NCBI GenBank assembly: GCA_033064195.1
Contig: JARBJD010000305.1
Span: 1 to 64,000 of the forward strand
Length of the DNA stretch: 64,000 nucleotides
Direction of reading: 5' to 3'
Origin: Blattamonas nauphoetae
Taxonomy: Eukaryota; Preaxostyla; Oxymonadida
The notes beneath the pieces were generated by a model, which was not told the origin of the DNA, made no database searches, and saw nothing but the letters and a program-made list of their open reading frames with translations. The position numbers and the translations under genes were made by a program. This document shows positions 32,371-44,513 of this stretch, in pieces; position 1 is the first letter of the stretch; the number at the start of each line of letters is the position of its first letter.

Positions 32371-33094
32371 GAGCTGAGTCTGTGCTCTCCTCATCGTGCA
32401 TATCCAACCTCTGTGATTTACGAAGTCTTGATCTTTTTCCCTGTCGCAGATGGTCAGACTATTGGAAGCTCTTCAAACTGGTCTGATTCACTCTCTCACA
32501 TTTGTGACGTATCAATTGGGTTCTGTCGATGAAGAATTTACCTTCTGGTCAAGTACTCGTGGGTTTTGTTCACTTCTTTTAACACGATTGTTTTCTCCAT
32601 CGAGTGTTTTGTTCAGAAAAATGACAGATAAAGTGTGAAGTGTGACTCAAGACACCTGGAGAAGCCAGAAAACAAGAGAAGTAAATCGTGGGGGATGGTG
32701 ATCCACTGGCAGTGGCTGAGTCTGTGCTCGCCTCTTCGAGCATGGTTTTGGACAAGGGTGAGTTGGAGGATGACATGGGAGGAGTGGGCATCGGCGAGAA
32801 CGACACTTTGGGTCCAGACGACACAAGAAGGTTATGCAAGAGGTGAGTGACGACAGGGATAGTGTCTGGTGCAAGCACGACTTGTTAATGTCCCGTTTGG
32901 AGTGGTGTCATGCGGAGGCGCTTGAGGGAGAGATCGACTTGCTGGGTGGAGAGTGAGTTCGACGGGGAGCGATGAGGTGGGACGTCGTCCTCGCAGATGG
33001 TTGTGTGGTGATGTAATCCGCAAGATCTGATGCTTTTGTTCTTGTCAACTTTCTTCTTGCTCCCTTCTCACTTTTTTAAGAGTCTATCAATGTC
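32371..33094. other. hAT interior between satellite and transposase
   Basis: No clear gene. A plus-strand stretch at 32696-32850 reads protein-like (AESVLASSSMVLDKGELEDD) and a similar AGCTGAGTCTGTGCTC stretch occurs at 32375, next to the array edge, so this may be captured or duplicated sequence. Not strong enough to call. Confidence 0.35.
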
Positions 33095-34465
33095 TCATGT
33101 TCCGGAACCCAACCATTGTCTGACAGTAACCTTCTGTAGTTGTTCCTCATTGTAGTCCTCGCCTTTTTCATCTTGTTCTATCTGTTGACTAATACTAACT
33201 CTTGTTAATGCTAGCAATGTTGTCTCACTGAGATTGAACCGTCGATTTCCAACGAAACGTCGAAGTGCAGAGATTTCTCTCTCACAGCTTGCTTCTGTCG
33301 GACTAGTGCAGAAAAGATTGCAGACAAGATTGGAGTACAAACCAATCTGCGTTTCTTCATCCACCATTGATCTCCAGAAAGGATATAATCCATCGTGACG
33401 CAGCACATCCCCTCCAAAAGAGTTTGTCGACGATGACCAATAGTTGAAGACACGAACAATGGAGTTTATACTCGTTGCATCCAGCTGTGGATAGACAGCT
33501 TCGAGCAGATTGCACATTGCGATTGGAAGTATTGTTTTCCAATCAATCTCATTGAGTAAATGCCATTTGTCTTCGTGATGGAATGACCTGAAAAGAGGAA
33601 GAGCAATATCTCCTCTGGCAGAGCTCAGAACAGAAATTTCATCATCATTCCCTACTGCTTCAATTCCAGCTAGAATCTCATCCCTTCGTGATTGATTAAG
33701 CGCTCCAATTGACAATGATGATACTGGCGGAGCGTCCTCATACGGAGTTGCGACTGGTTCACTAGTCATCTCACCATCGTCAATATCACTCAGCTCGTCA
33801 TCGACGATGCTATCTAACAACTGATCAAATGTCTCATGCGACTTTCGATGATGGCGATGAGTGGAGATTTGTGTGACAAGTGCAAGAGGTGTTGGTATTA
33901 CATGACTCTCATGGGAAAGACGGGAGGAGACGTTGAGTGTCTGAGTCGATTCAGCGATATAGTCGCCAGTGTTAACATCACGTGGGATAATAGTTGTCAT
34001 TCGCCTTGGAGTCGATTTTGCTTCTGGTTCCATCCTTTCATAAATACAAAATGTGTTGTTCACAAACGCTTTTCGGCCTTCAAGTGTGTGAATATAGGCA
34101 AGTGCCGCAATAGTTCCGGCTTCTGTGTTGAAAGTGTAACTATAAAGATTCTCCATCATAGACAGAATGACAGGTTTCCAGACTGTTGTCGATACTTGCA
34201 CTGACAAGAAGAGTTGGTGATAGTGTTCAAACAGCTGGATCAGGACTGGGAAAACACTCACGAGCGATGTTGAATCACTTTCGAAAAATGAAATGGCTCG
34301 AAAGATGGGAATGACCAAGTTGTACATATGTACGACATCTGCAAACGAAAGGCTCTCGCGTTGAAATGGAGGGAGTTGATTGAAAAGTCCCAATAATTTT
34401 GAAAAGAGCCAAAACACTATGGATGGTTTCACTTTTTTTATTTTTCTCCAAATTCTTAAAATCAC
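33095..34465 (-). pseudogene. hAT transposase, C-terminal half
   Basis: About 456 residues. The C-terminal end carries the hAT dimerisation signature: LVCNLFCTSPTEASCEREIS followed by ALRRFVGNRRFNLSETTL and LLALTRVSI. Upstream is an acidic linker (DELSDIDDGEMTSE) and a helical region (SFADVVHMYNLVIPIF). A frame change lies near 34380, where the preceding frame reads FKNLEKNKKSETIHSVLALF. It continues a gene whose N-terminal half is at 45582-44514; the two nested transposons separate the parts by about 10 kb, so this copy cannot make transposase. Confidence 0.85.
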
Positions 34466-35219
34466 TCAAATATGATGGAAAAGGGGTTTGTTTCGAAATT
34501 GAGCTTCGATCGTGACGAGAAACGACACTTTTTTGAAACGCCAATTGAACACATTTATTGTTTCAAAAACAGATGAGAGAAGATCATGAGGTGAGACAAT
34601 GTGAAAAAAGAAGGTTCTACAATGGAGAGTACGGATAAGATGTATTGTGAAGAAATAGAGGCAAAATACTCAATAGTCTCGAAAATGCTCTATTGCACTT
34701 GAATTATCAGTTGAAATTAGATTTCTGCATGAACCCAGGAGTACAAGTATTTTTTCTTGAATTGGACACATGTTTGCACCCATCTGGCAAGATCATCATC
34801 GATCGTGTCCTGAACACTCCTTTCCTTTGTCTATCTGAAATTATGATAGTGCCCTCAAAAACCCGCTTTTATCCATAAACCCGCGCAAAATCCAAAATGT
34901 TGATCATCATCATGAATTAATTCCTTCCATCTCATATTTTCACTTTTTAGACCTAGTTTCTTAAAATTGAATAAAAGAGAGGTTGATCAAGATCAAAAAG
35001 TGGGTCAGATTCGTGTGAAACACTTTACCGGATCTATATATCGTCGTTTGGATGACTGGTTCTGATTGTGAGACCGAACGAAGTGAAACAAAGCCCTGAA
35101 TAGCCATCTCCAACACTGGCCATCTTGTCAAAACAGGATTCACAATCTTCGGAAAGTCTTGATCACGCTTCTGCAACGTCCACTCAAACCTCGAAAAAGG
35201 AGCAGCAATTTCAGCATCA

Positions 35220-37640
35220 GTGTTGAGCACATCTTCCCTCTCGATCTCGTCATCGACATTCAAGAGCTACAAGCTGAGCGAGTCGAGTGAACTTAGAGGT
35301 GCGATCCATTTCTTCATCGAAACAGACAAAGCTGACTTCCTCCTCTCAAATCTCCTATTCACATCCAACGAAGCCACCAAAGCGGAAGATGTCTTCATCT
35401 CCACTCCCGACCTGTCGCTGGACAAGCTCGTTTTGACATCAGCCAAAATAAGTATCGAGTGGGAGGACAACATTGCTGACAATAGTCGCTTCCGATGCGA
35501 GTCAAGAGAAGGACACTTCACTCCCACAGAGCTCAGCAGTCATCCAAATCGACACAGAATATTCGCTGACATGTTCCGGATGGGTCAACTTCACAAGAAA
35601 GGATTTCACCTTCACTCTGAACGTGGCCTCACATTCAAGTCGCACACAAGTGGAACTCGAATCAGAGCGAATGATCTATCACTCACCACGGATGTCTTCG
35701 CTATCAACTCAGCCTAAATCGCCATCGGATCGGTAACGCTGTCTGGCATCGAATTCACAGGCACTCCCACAACCGCCTTCATTTCTCTCCCCTCAATGTA
35801 TCCATCGTTGAGATTGAGTGTGGGATCAATCTCGTTAGATTCGTCGAATCCACTGCCACTTTCATCTCCTCCACTTACTCCTCAGCCAGCCTTGTCGACA
35901 CTTCACTCGCCTCGCTCGTCCTCGCCGACACGACAGATGATGTCTCGTCGCTGACTAGCTTCTTTCCGAGGCTCTCTTCTCGGTGAAAGCCAACACACTC
36001 TCTGAAGTTTTGTCGGATGTGAGTGGAATGACGTGTCCACTCGCCTCTGTTACTGGAGGTTCTCTCGCCCTGTCGAAAGTGAAAATCGATGGAATAGCTC
36101 ATCATTCGCCAAAAGTGTGATTGTACAGACAGGCGGAAAAGTTCAGTTGGCAGACTCTCACTTCGCCAACATCTCCACACACAGAGCTGGAATCAACACG
36201 AAAACTGAGCTCGTTGATCCCCATCCGAGACCCGCTCATGAGCATGTCGATTGAGAGCATCCAAGTCGTCAGTCTCATCCTTCAAAGAAGCGAGGGCCTA
36301 CTGCACCATCGGAGTCCAATCGATGACGATTTTGGACGTCCGCCCTCTCCCAGGCGACAGCCATTCGCTGTCAGGCACCCAGTCTATTTCATCACGTTCG
36401 ACAGACTCCACGACCCCTCGTTCAAGCTGCAGCCTCTCCCTCTCTCCGTCCAAATCCTCATCGAGAAGAGCCTGGCCATCAACGTCGATGTTCTGATGGA
36501 CTCTCCTCAAATCCAAGTCAATATTCTTTTCGTGTTTGATGTTGTTCACACTGCTCTCGCTGTTGTCGACCCGCTTCTCCAGGCAATCACAAAGCTGACG
36601 TCCATGCTCACCAACTACACCGAGTTCGTAACCAACCCAACCACTCATGAGAACGCTACTGCCACCGGAATGCCCAAACCCTGCGTCATTCAGTTAGACG
36701 AGGACGAGATCTTCGAAGGCGAAAGTGTCCGTGTCGAAAGACAGACTGTCGAAATTGTCCCACCGCCAAGTTCGATTGACACAGAAACAATCGCCGACGT
36801 CGCGAAGCAGATCGTCTCACAGTTCAACGCCCCAGCTCGCATCTCTCTCGCTGTCAAAGACATCACAGTTCATGTGTTTGAGAACGCACATATCAACAGG
36901 TCGTATGCTCTGTCGATCTCAACATCTCTCGGAGCTGATATTGTCCTCCAACCGCCGATGGTTGTGAATCACGAGAAAGAGAAGACAGCAGAGCATCTCG
37001 CCTTCCTCGCTGGATTCAGCCAGCTCTTCCCTCAGTTCGACCTCCTCTACAAGACCGGCCATGGAATCAAAGGTGTCCAAATCACTCGATTCCGAGAAGT
37101 GAAGGAGGACGTTGCCGGAGCTCTAATCGTCTCGACCGCATCGTCCTCGTTTGTTCGGAATTCGAACACAGCGTATCTTCTGATTGCAGCCGGAAAACTG
37201 GTTGTCTCCCAAAGCACATTCACAAGTTCAGCATCCCTTCCCTATCCTCTCGTCTTTGCAAAAACATCAGGCGCTCTCGAAATTGATGACTTCAACGTGC
37301 CAAACTTGAATGATGCGTTGATCAGAGGACAGACGAGCACAACTATGAATGTGGCCAACTCGAAGTTCGAATCCATCACTCGCGCGACAACAGAAGGAGA
37401 GATAGAGAACGGGACTATGATCTCGGCAGTTCTGAAAGATGTCTCGTCATTCGAACTTGACACCCTCACATTCGACACATGAGGCGCAGCTGTCGTCCTT
37501 ACCATGGAAGGGTCTCATCACTCGCTGGATTACTTCATCAACAACGTGACATTCACAGTAACCACTCCGTCTCAAAATGGACAGATCTACAGCAGGCTCT
37601 CGCGGACGAGACCCACGAGATCTTCGTGACGTACTCTTCG
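35220..37640 (+). pseudogene. Captured surface-protein-like gene fragment in element 1
   Basis: Two main plus-strand frames read like the beta-helix surface family of this genome: 35220-35717 (GAIHFFIETDKADFLLSNLL, SNEATKAEDVFISTPDLSLD) and 36121-37482 (453 codons; DVAGALIVSTASSSFVRN, KLVVSQSTFTSS, KFESITRATTEGEIENGTMI). After a TGA at 37480 the same kind of sequence resumes (GAAVVLTMEG, DYFINNVTFTV), so the gene is broken by stops and frame changes. The long middle part (residues rich in I, V and D, HVFENAHINRSYALSISTS) I cannot assign. Being inside an element with its own target duplication, it moved here as cargo. Confidence 0.6.
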
Positions 37641-38934
37641 AAGTGGAATCTTGTCACCTCTCCACGCTCTTATCTCGTCCCACCCGAAAGACTGGAGATG
37701 TTTGTGTCGTCGATTGGGCGAGCGAGCGACACTGGGGACAGAACACATTCATTCTCATCAATCTCCACGACATGTTGTCTCTGAGCAATAACTCTCACCC
37801 AAATTCCCCCTTCTTGTTCTCGCTAGGATTTAGCTTCTCGTAATGGATTGCTGTTGACGATCCTCGCTTCTGTTCTATCTGACAAAACACGTGAGCCCAG
37901 TTGGAGTTGATGAGAGCGGGTTTGACGTTGCGAATCGTGGATATCAGTCAGTATGGCGTCAATCACTGCTGATGACTCTTGATCGCCTCTCAACAGCACA
38001 GTCATCCACAGATGTGGACGAACACCATCGATACAACTTGACATTGGAGAAGATACTCACTTCGAACTCCGGACAGACAACGTGAATCTGGATTTGTCAT
38101 CGCTGATCGTCACTTTTCCACCCCAACTGTCATCACCGTGTGTGTTCCTCTCTCGATGACGAACATGAATGTCTCCTCTGCGTTTCTTTTGGGATTTGCT
38201 CTGATCAAGTCGTGGAGTGATGTTGTTATGGATGGATGCCGTTTCTAATCAATCTCTCGATCGACTGGACTGTTCGGTGTGGTTAAAGCGAACATCTCCC
38301 TCTCCACTGTCTTCAGGATCCTACACACGACGTTCGAGCAAGTCAAAACGACTCGACGACAAGCAAGATTATGTTGAAAGGTCTGAATACAATGGCCAAC
38401 AACGTTTCATCGTAGGATGAAGACGAACTGTTCTCTCTTATCGAAATCCTGCTCCCTCCTGTCGTGTCTTCCAACATGTTTGTTGGAGGACGAGAAGTCG
38501 ATGATCGAGCGTCTGCAGAGACGAATCCACTCCGTGTCAAACCATCTCGATCGGATTCTCATTGATCGCACAAAGTGGATTCGGAGGATGTGTTTGGGTG
38601 GGGGTGAATCGTTGCTGATCTCCACTAATATGAAAAGAACTCGACTCCTGGTTGAGAACGACTTGGAGACAGATGCAAGTTTCATTCACTTTCTTCAGCA
38701 CTACTACCACCATCTTTCATCCACTACTGTATCCACTCTTCCCATGGGTGTGTTCTGTCTGAGGACTCTCTCTTCTCAGAATCAAGCCTGACAAGCACGA
38801 AGCAAGGAGAGAAACACGAGGAGGGAAGTGTGAGAACGTGGGAGTTTACAAGCGAGGGGAGAGAGAAAACACGTGGCACAGGTCAGAAGCAAGGAAATGG
38901 AGTTCGCTTAACGTGAAGACGTGAACGTCACAGT
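37641..38934. other. Element 1 interior, unassigned
   Basis: Contains short plus-strand coding-like pieces (for example 38417-38791 with EDEKSMIERLQRRIHSVSNH) but none long or recognisable enough to name. Probably more decayed cargo. Confidence 0.3.
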
Positions 38935-39336
38935 GTGTCGCAACGTCTGTTCCTCCTCTCACTCGTTCTCTCAATTTTTCAAGTACTCTTTCTTCTTCTC
39001 CGTCCCCCTTTCTCATCTCCTTCTTTTCATTCCTCTCTCTTCTATCTCAGAACACTTTCACTTCGGCTGCCGAACTTGGAGGAGCATAGCCGCAGTTTGG
39101 ACACCTCGCTGCCAGCGCTGGCATCGTCACTCTGCTCACACACCCTTCAAAGTCTGACAAAGACCAATATCGACAGAATCATTTATCCAATTCATACCAT
39201 TGACCTCTTCATCTCTGGAAACATCGACAAAACTAATGTGGTGGAGCCAGAAGCGGAGGGGAACATCGATCTTGTGTGGAACATGGAGGCGCCAGAGATC
39301 CTTCAGAAACACCAATATCTGAAAACCACACATTGA
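38935..39336 (+). other. Right-end frame shared by elements 1 and 2
   Basis: A frame of about 133 codons ending GNIDLVWNMEAPEILQKHQY-LKTTH. The corresponding region of element 2 (about 44180-44276) reads ENVDLGQHIEA then EILRNRLYLSAMH, interrupted. The shared similarity runs on to the right inverted repeats (39230-39578 versus 44180-44513). This shows the two elements are one family and this region belongs to the family itself rather than to the separate cargo. Function unknown; the hydrophobic Ser/Phe/Leu-rich start may not be coding. Confidence 0.4.
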
Positions 39337-39578
39337 ATCTTTCTTTTCATCATTGTTTCATCATTTCAAACACAATTACCATCAATATTACACACTTTTG
39401 AAGAATTCAATTGAGATCAAACCAGAAATAAAAAGTTCGTTTGAATTCACTTGGTAACGAAGTGTTTATGATTAAAAAGGAGTGAAATTCGAGATCATCG
39501 GAATTAATTCATCATGATTTTTGATTAAATGGATTTTGCGCGGGTTTATGTATTTTGCGCGGGTTTCTGAGGGCACTA

Positions 39579-40086
39579 TGAGAGATAATTGAGAACAAAC
39601 AGGTTTTATATGTCTGTTTGACACTGGTGAAGAGACATTGGGACATCATTATCTTAATCTCCAAGAGTAACCGTCATGGAAAAAGAGAATCCGCTTTCAG
39701 GTGCTACGAGTTTCAAAGAAAGTGAAAAGAGCACACCCGATCTTCACACATGTGACTTGATGTACATCGATCTGAGTGGAACGCAGTTTATCAAAGGTGG
39801 AGCAGTGAGGTCACAATGAAGGTTGGAGAGTCAGTGCTTGAAAAGAGGATGTGTAGAAACGAAGTTTTGAGAGAAGATATCCGTGGAGATTGAGGACTTT
39901 AATCTGTTCCTGGAACAAGAATAGACAGAATTTGATAGAAAGACCAGTGAAACGGATGGATTCTTTCAAAATTATTGGGACAAAAGGACTTTTTTCTTGA
40001 CAATCCAATGAAGAAGTGGTGTAAGAGACGCCCATCGAGTTTCAACGAATTGTGGGGCGCGGTGGTTAAAATGGTTGCGTAGATTA
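39579..40086 (-). pseudogene. hAT transposase, middle piece between two insertions
   Basis: The minus strand from 40086 reads LRNHFNHRAPQFVETRW-ASLTPLLHW, directly continuing the N-terminal half (ending VRTVCRSSHT at 44514) once the TTA duplication is counted once. FVETRW resembles the conserved segment before the third catalytic residue in hAT transposases. The frame then shifts at an A-rich run near 39985 and decays. This 508-bp island is what proves elements 1 and 2 are separate insertions in one host gene. Confidence 0.75.
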
Positions 40087-40560
40087 TAGTGCCCTCAAAA
40101 ACCCGCTTTTATCCATAAACCCGCGCAAAATCCAAAATAGTGATCATCATTATGAATTAATTCCTTCCATCTCATATTGTCACTTTTTAGAACTAGTTAC
40201 TCAAAATTGATTAAAAGGGAGTCGGATCAAAATCAAAATGTGGGTCAATTTTGTTCAGAACACAGGAGGAATGAGAAGCTGAACCGCGCAGCCAGCTTGA
40301 CATCTTCCTCCAGATTGTCATCTTCGATCTCAATCAGTTGCAATCGATAATGTGGTCGCTGCCACCTCTCTTTGGATATCTCTTCACACAATCAAAAGAC
40401 CACACTAATCTTCAGGATTCTCGACTCAACGAAGTTCCACAAGACGCACAACCAATGAATCGATCCCTCCATCCCCCTCACGACACAGAATACTTATATG
40501 TGGCCGACATCTCCAAATTTCGGTGAGGGGAATCGATGATTCATCCATCCGCTTTTCTTC

Positions 40561-41604
40561 ATGCTCAATCACCTCATCCGGACTCTTATCTCTGTTCAGA
40601 GTTGGTATTTCGATGGAGTGCTAGCCGAATCAACGAACCACCATTATTCACTCCAGGATTATCCACGTCACCAAATCATCCCCCACCCACCTCTCGTTGA
40701 CCTATTTCATCCACCAACTGGATCATACTCTCGTATCATGTCTGAATCTCCAAGTTCTCAGCAAGGCCAAAACGGTGGCATCCCTGTTCATGGAATCGAC
40801 TCAAAAGTCTTCGAATGCGGAACTACCACACTCTTCTCGTTTGCTCTTACAGAAACAACGCCATCCCAACATCGCCTGTTTGGGAGTGAGGTGATCCAGC
40901 GAGTGGTTGGATGTTCAGTGTCACACTCCACCATGACAGTGATCACCAAAGGAACGAATTCAGAACCAACACTTCGCATCCCCTCGTCCGTCATCAACCC
41001 ATCTGCTGATTCTATCGTGGTGGTTGTTGTTGAAGACGAGTTCTTCGAGATCAGCTCGGTCAACATCGAACTCAAACCGAACGACTCGTCATTCTCGCTT
41101 CTCTCTCCTTCCGATTACACTATCGTCCTCCTCACAGTCTCACTGACCGGATCGAAACTTGCTTCGGAAAAGAACAACGACCCAACAACACAGGAGTTGT
41201 GTGAGTGGGAGAGTGGAATCATCAAACTTGTGAACAGCTCGACTTCGATCAAACTTTCCAGTTTTTTGCGTCTGTCGCAGGGAGCGATCAACATGAAAGG
41301 CAGCAGTCTGACGATTCAGACATCCTCTTTCTCAGACAACACTCCTCGCTCGACACTCTTCCCCTCATTTCGCCGAAACATCCGCTGCTCCGATGAAGAA
41401 AGGCAACTGATGAGTTCGAAGACACTCGAGAAGGAGTACGGAGGAGATATGGAGAAGAGGAGGAAAGAACTCATGTCGCAGCATCACTCCACTGTCGCTG
41501 ACGACTCGGAAACTCCAACAGACGCGACCGATGAAGACGAGGTCTCCATCACAACTTTGAAGGCGAAGAAGAAGCGAAAGATGGAGACGAGTTGGATGGA
41601 TTAA
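40561..41604 (+). pseudogene. Captured surface-protein-like fragment in element 2
   Basis: 347 codons open. Residues from about 210 resemble the membrane-proximal repeat region of the large surface proteins: CEWESGIIKLVNSSTSIKLS and GAINMKGSSLTIQTSSFSDN match the layout of ICGWKTGFLQFIESKANLS and GGEMTISTGIFSDNG at 26826-26960. The end is acidic and basic by turns (DATDEDEVSITTLKAKKKRK) and stops at 41604 with no membrane span. The fragment lacks signal peptide and kinase tail. It is a partial copy moved by the transposon; expression is unlikely but not excluded, as the frame itself is intact. Confidence 0.6.
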
Positions 41605-43224
41605 TTGTTCGAATCCACCGACATCCAAATGTGGTCGACAGTTCCCAACAAGAAACCAGTCGAGCCACTCGCTGGGACTCCAACAAAACACACCCATTCG
41701 GGGAAGTCCTCGCCGCGGACCCAATCTTCACAATCAACTCGTAGCAGCAGCCCGACGAGAGAAGAACTGATGATTATGTTTCCTGAGAGAAGACTCCTGG
41801 ACCATCCCATTGTCATCTCGTCGATGAGCCTCTGTCCTGCTCGCATCCGACTTGAGATTATTTCAGATTTTCCGAACTCAGTCTGGATCTCGCGAAGACA
41901 CATCGTGGACAACATCGTCCGGACCACACTCACCCACCCTCACACCAACAATCACCTTCCGAAGAACCCGCATAGGTCGTCTGTGTCCGCCCGGCCTTCG
42001 AATATGACTGCACACTTATGGACATTCTCGTCGATAACCTTCAAGCAAAGCCAGCGCAGCCCACAGATTCGATTCAAATTCCTGTTTTCACCGCTCTCTG
42101 ACCATCAACGACGGAGATTACATGTCGGTTGGTGAATGATTTGGTTCAGCAGAAGTGGGCGATGAACACACTTTACCAAAGTCTCTACCAACAACAGCAG
42201 GAAAGGATCATGAACGTGATGGACGAACATCGTTCAAAATGGACCAAAAAAGTGACGGAAATCGAAAAGACTGAAGCAAGTCATCGTCCAACCGACGATC
42301 TCCTCGAAGGGATCGACTGTGGAAGCTCCGAGCTGGTCCAATCTCTGAAGACAAACACCGCTTGGAAGAAAGATCTCGAATGGCTGTATCCTCAAATCAC
42401 GTCCCCTCCGCCTCCGCAGCTTCTCTGGTGGCATGCCGAGAAAGTACGGGCTGTGTTCAAAACCCAATTGAAGAGTGTGGAGTCCTGCATTGCTGTCAAG
42501 ACCTCACACTTCCAAGGAGCAAGAAAGGCCAGTCTTTTGATGATTTATGTTTGATAAACAAGACGATCAACGAAAGAGTCGATCGAATGTCGCAAGTTGA
42601 GCTTCTCCATCTAATGAAAGAGCGAGCTACCACTTCTGTCACACCCTCACCGTTCCTTCCTTTCTTCGTCGGAATAAGCTTCCTGACACTGTCCGAACTC
42701 TCTCACAACCTTTGAACACGTTTGACTGCGAGCCAATTCACAAGCCTATCGATCAGGACACATTTTTCTCAAGAGTATCCCTTCTCCTCCCAACACAGAC
42801 CACTCGACACTACACATCCGAAGCCCCAATGCCAAACCAAGAGAAGTCAGTCGTCGAGAACTGCTTTGATTCGCTGAAGATGGATAAGGACGGACAGAAT
42901 GGGAAATCAATTCCATTCGCACTCACAACAGACACTACACGCTCGAATGGTGAGGTCGACTCACAAACGGCAAAGACCAGAAGACGAACACGACATTTCT
43001 GATCCAACAGAACGCAACCACTCTGCTGGCTCAACTAGTGCGATGGGAGAGTTGAAGACAGTCATTGTGCCGAAGGAGCGACAACCGAAATGGAGCAGAC
43101 TAACACAAAGATCGACATTTAACGAGAAGCAATCCACCCTGCTACCAACCGTGCTTCTCTCCTCTTCTTTGTCATGGTCGACCTGGCGTCTGTGGACTCG
43201 ATGTTGGGAAAGCACAAAATCCTG
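41605..43224. other. Element 2 interior, unassigned
   Basis: Several plus-strand coding-like pieces, notably 42129-42554 (QQKWAMNTLYQSLYQQQQER, KTNTAWKKDLEWLYPQITS), which could be an upstream part of the dynein fragment or another captured gene. I cannot assign them. Confidence 0.3.
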
Positions 43225-43790
43225 TTCTCACTCTAATTGGTGAAATTGTGATCGACACGGATCTGCAGCCGAAAAACCAAATCGAGAATCACGCTCGCGA
43301 AGTCCTCCACAGCCTCGCCAGCTCCAAATGAAAGGATGTCAAGGACTTCCTCTGGAAGCATCATCTCAAATTCCACAAGCTCAGTGTCACAGTGAACACG
43401 GGTGACGACAACGACCCCAAAGCCAATGGCAGACAGACTGGTCGTTCCGTTACGGTTAGGAATATTTGGGATCCATCAATCGTCTTGCTGTGACCAGCCT
43501 GACCGATCACTGTATTATCACACTCGCCACCAACGTGTACAAACCGGTTGTGGATGACCCCATGCCCTCACAGCCGAATTGCGCTCGCTGTTCAATCTGC
43601 GTCATTTCAGCAACATCATCGGAGGTCTCTTCCGTGTAAACCAGAACCAGATCGACAAAGATGGTATGATCCGTTTGTCAGTACACGAGTGCACTCAGAC
43701 ATTCAGTGATCGACTGGTGGACTCGTTTGGTCTGACAGAACGATGTGGAGAGAAAGAAGGATTTCTCAACACATTCCAGAAACGAGGAAA
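43225..43790 (+). pseudogene. Captured dynein heavy chain fragment
   Basis: Three stretches match the dynein motor in order: QIENHAREVLHSLA with KDVKDFLWKHHLKF (entry to AAA1), EYLGSINRLAVTSLTDHC at about 43460 (the AAA1 block usually reading EYLGN-x-x-RLVITPLTDRC), and from 43579 SLFNLRHFSNIIGGLF followed by IRLSVHECTQTFSDRLVD (the FNLRD...RLWVHE...F-x-DRL-x-D block of a later AAA module). The P-loop of AAA1 and everything between are missing, so there is a large internal deletion, and the pieces are in different frames. It is a dead gene fragment inside the transposon. Confidence 0.75.
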
Positions 43791-44513
43791 TGAAATTTCA
43801 TCGAAGGAACAACTTTAACTGTCGCGGTTTGTAGCTTCACAAGATTCTCCTCTTTCTTCATCCACTCTTTCTCCTTCTGTCCTCTGCATTTTCTGTCCTC
43901 TTCTATTGTTGAACTTTCTCGTTCATTTCTCCTCCTTCGTATTCAGGCAGACAGCTTGCCTCTCTTCTACCTCCCCTCGCAGTCCATTTCGATGAACCCG
44001 ACGTGAACCGTGATAGCAGCTGAACGAAGCTGACAACGCCATCGCTTCGTCACTGGCATTGTTGCTCCATTTCGTTCAATTGGCCTCACTACTCGAAATA
44101 CTCATCGACGCCGTCTGATTTAATTGGAGCAGCATTCGAAACATACGCCGAGAAGAATACTTCTACAAATGGGCCAAGCAGAGGTGTAGAGGTGGAAGAG
44201 AACGTCGATCTTGGACAGCACATAGAGGCGTAAGAGATCCTCAGGAATCGCCTCTATCTGAGTGCCATGCATTGAACATTCCTTTTCACCATTGTTTATT
44301 CATTTCACACACCATTTCAATTCAAATTACCATCTTTTGAAGAATTCAATAAAGATCAAACCAGAAATAAAAAGATTGAAGTCACTTGCGAACAAAGTGT
44401 TTGTGAGTTAAAAGGAGTGAAATTCGAGATCACTGGAATTTTTTCATCATGATTTTTTGATAAATGGAATTTGCGCGGGTTTATGTATTTTGCGCGGGTT
44501 TCTGAGGGCACTA

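Larger units (their letters stand above)
34847..39578. mobile_element. TIR transposon 1, 4.7 kb, carrying surface-gene-like cargo
   Basis: Begins TAGTGCCCTCAAAAACCCGC and ends with the reverse complement of TAGTGCCCTCAGAAACCCGC; the inverted repeats extend about 46 bp with shared CATAAACCCGCGCAAAATCC. It is flanked by the 3-bp duplication TGA (34844-34846 and 39579-39581). It lies inside the hAT transposase gene. No transposase is recognisable; the interior holds a decayed surface-protein-like gene (35220-37640) and a short frame near the right end that is shared with element 2. A 3-bp duplication occurs in several superfamilies (for example CACTA-like and Harbinger-like), so I leave the family open. 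Confidence 0.88.
40087..44513. mobile_element. TIR transposon 2, 4.4 kb, carrying surface-gene and dynein fragments
   Basis: Same termini as element 1: TAGTGCCCTCAAAAACCCGC on the left and a right end that mirrors TAGTGCCCTCAGAAACCCGC. The flanking 3-bp duplication is TTA (40084-40086 and 44514-44516). The first 170 bp and the last 330 bp are similar to element 1, but the interiors are different. The interior contains a surface-protein-like fragment (40561-41604) and a dynein heavy chain fragment (43225-43790), both decayed. No transposase was recognised, so it depends on another element for movement. Confidence 0.88.

Noticed and set aside
29454-32407. Three overlapping minus-strand frames of more than 940 codons
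   Set aside because: They are the same 35-bp repeat read in three frames; the frames exist only because the unit lacks stops. No unique domain is present.
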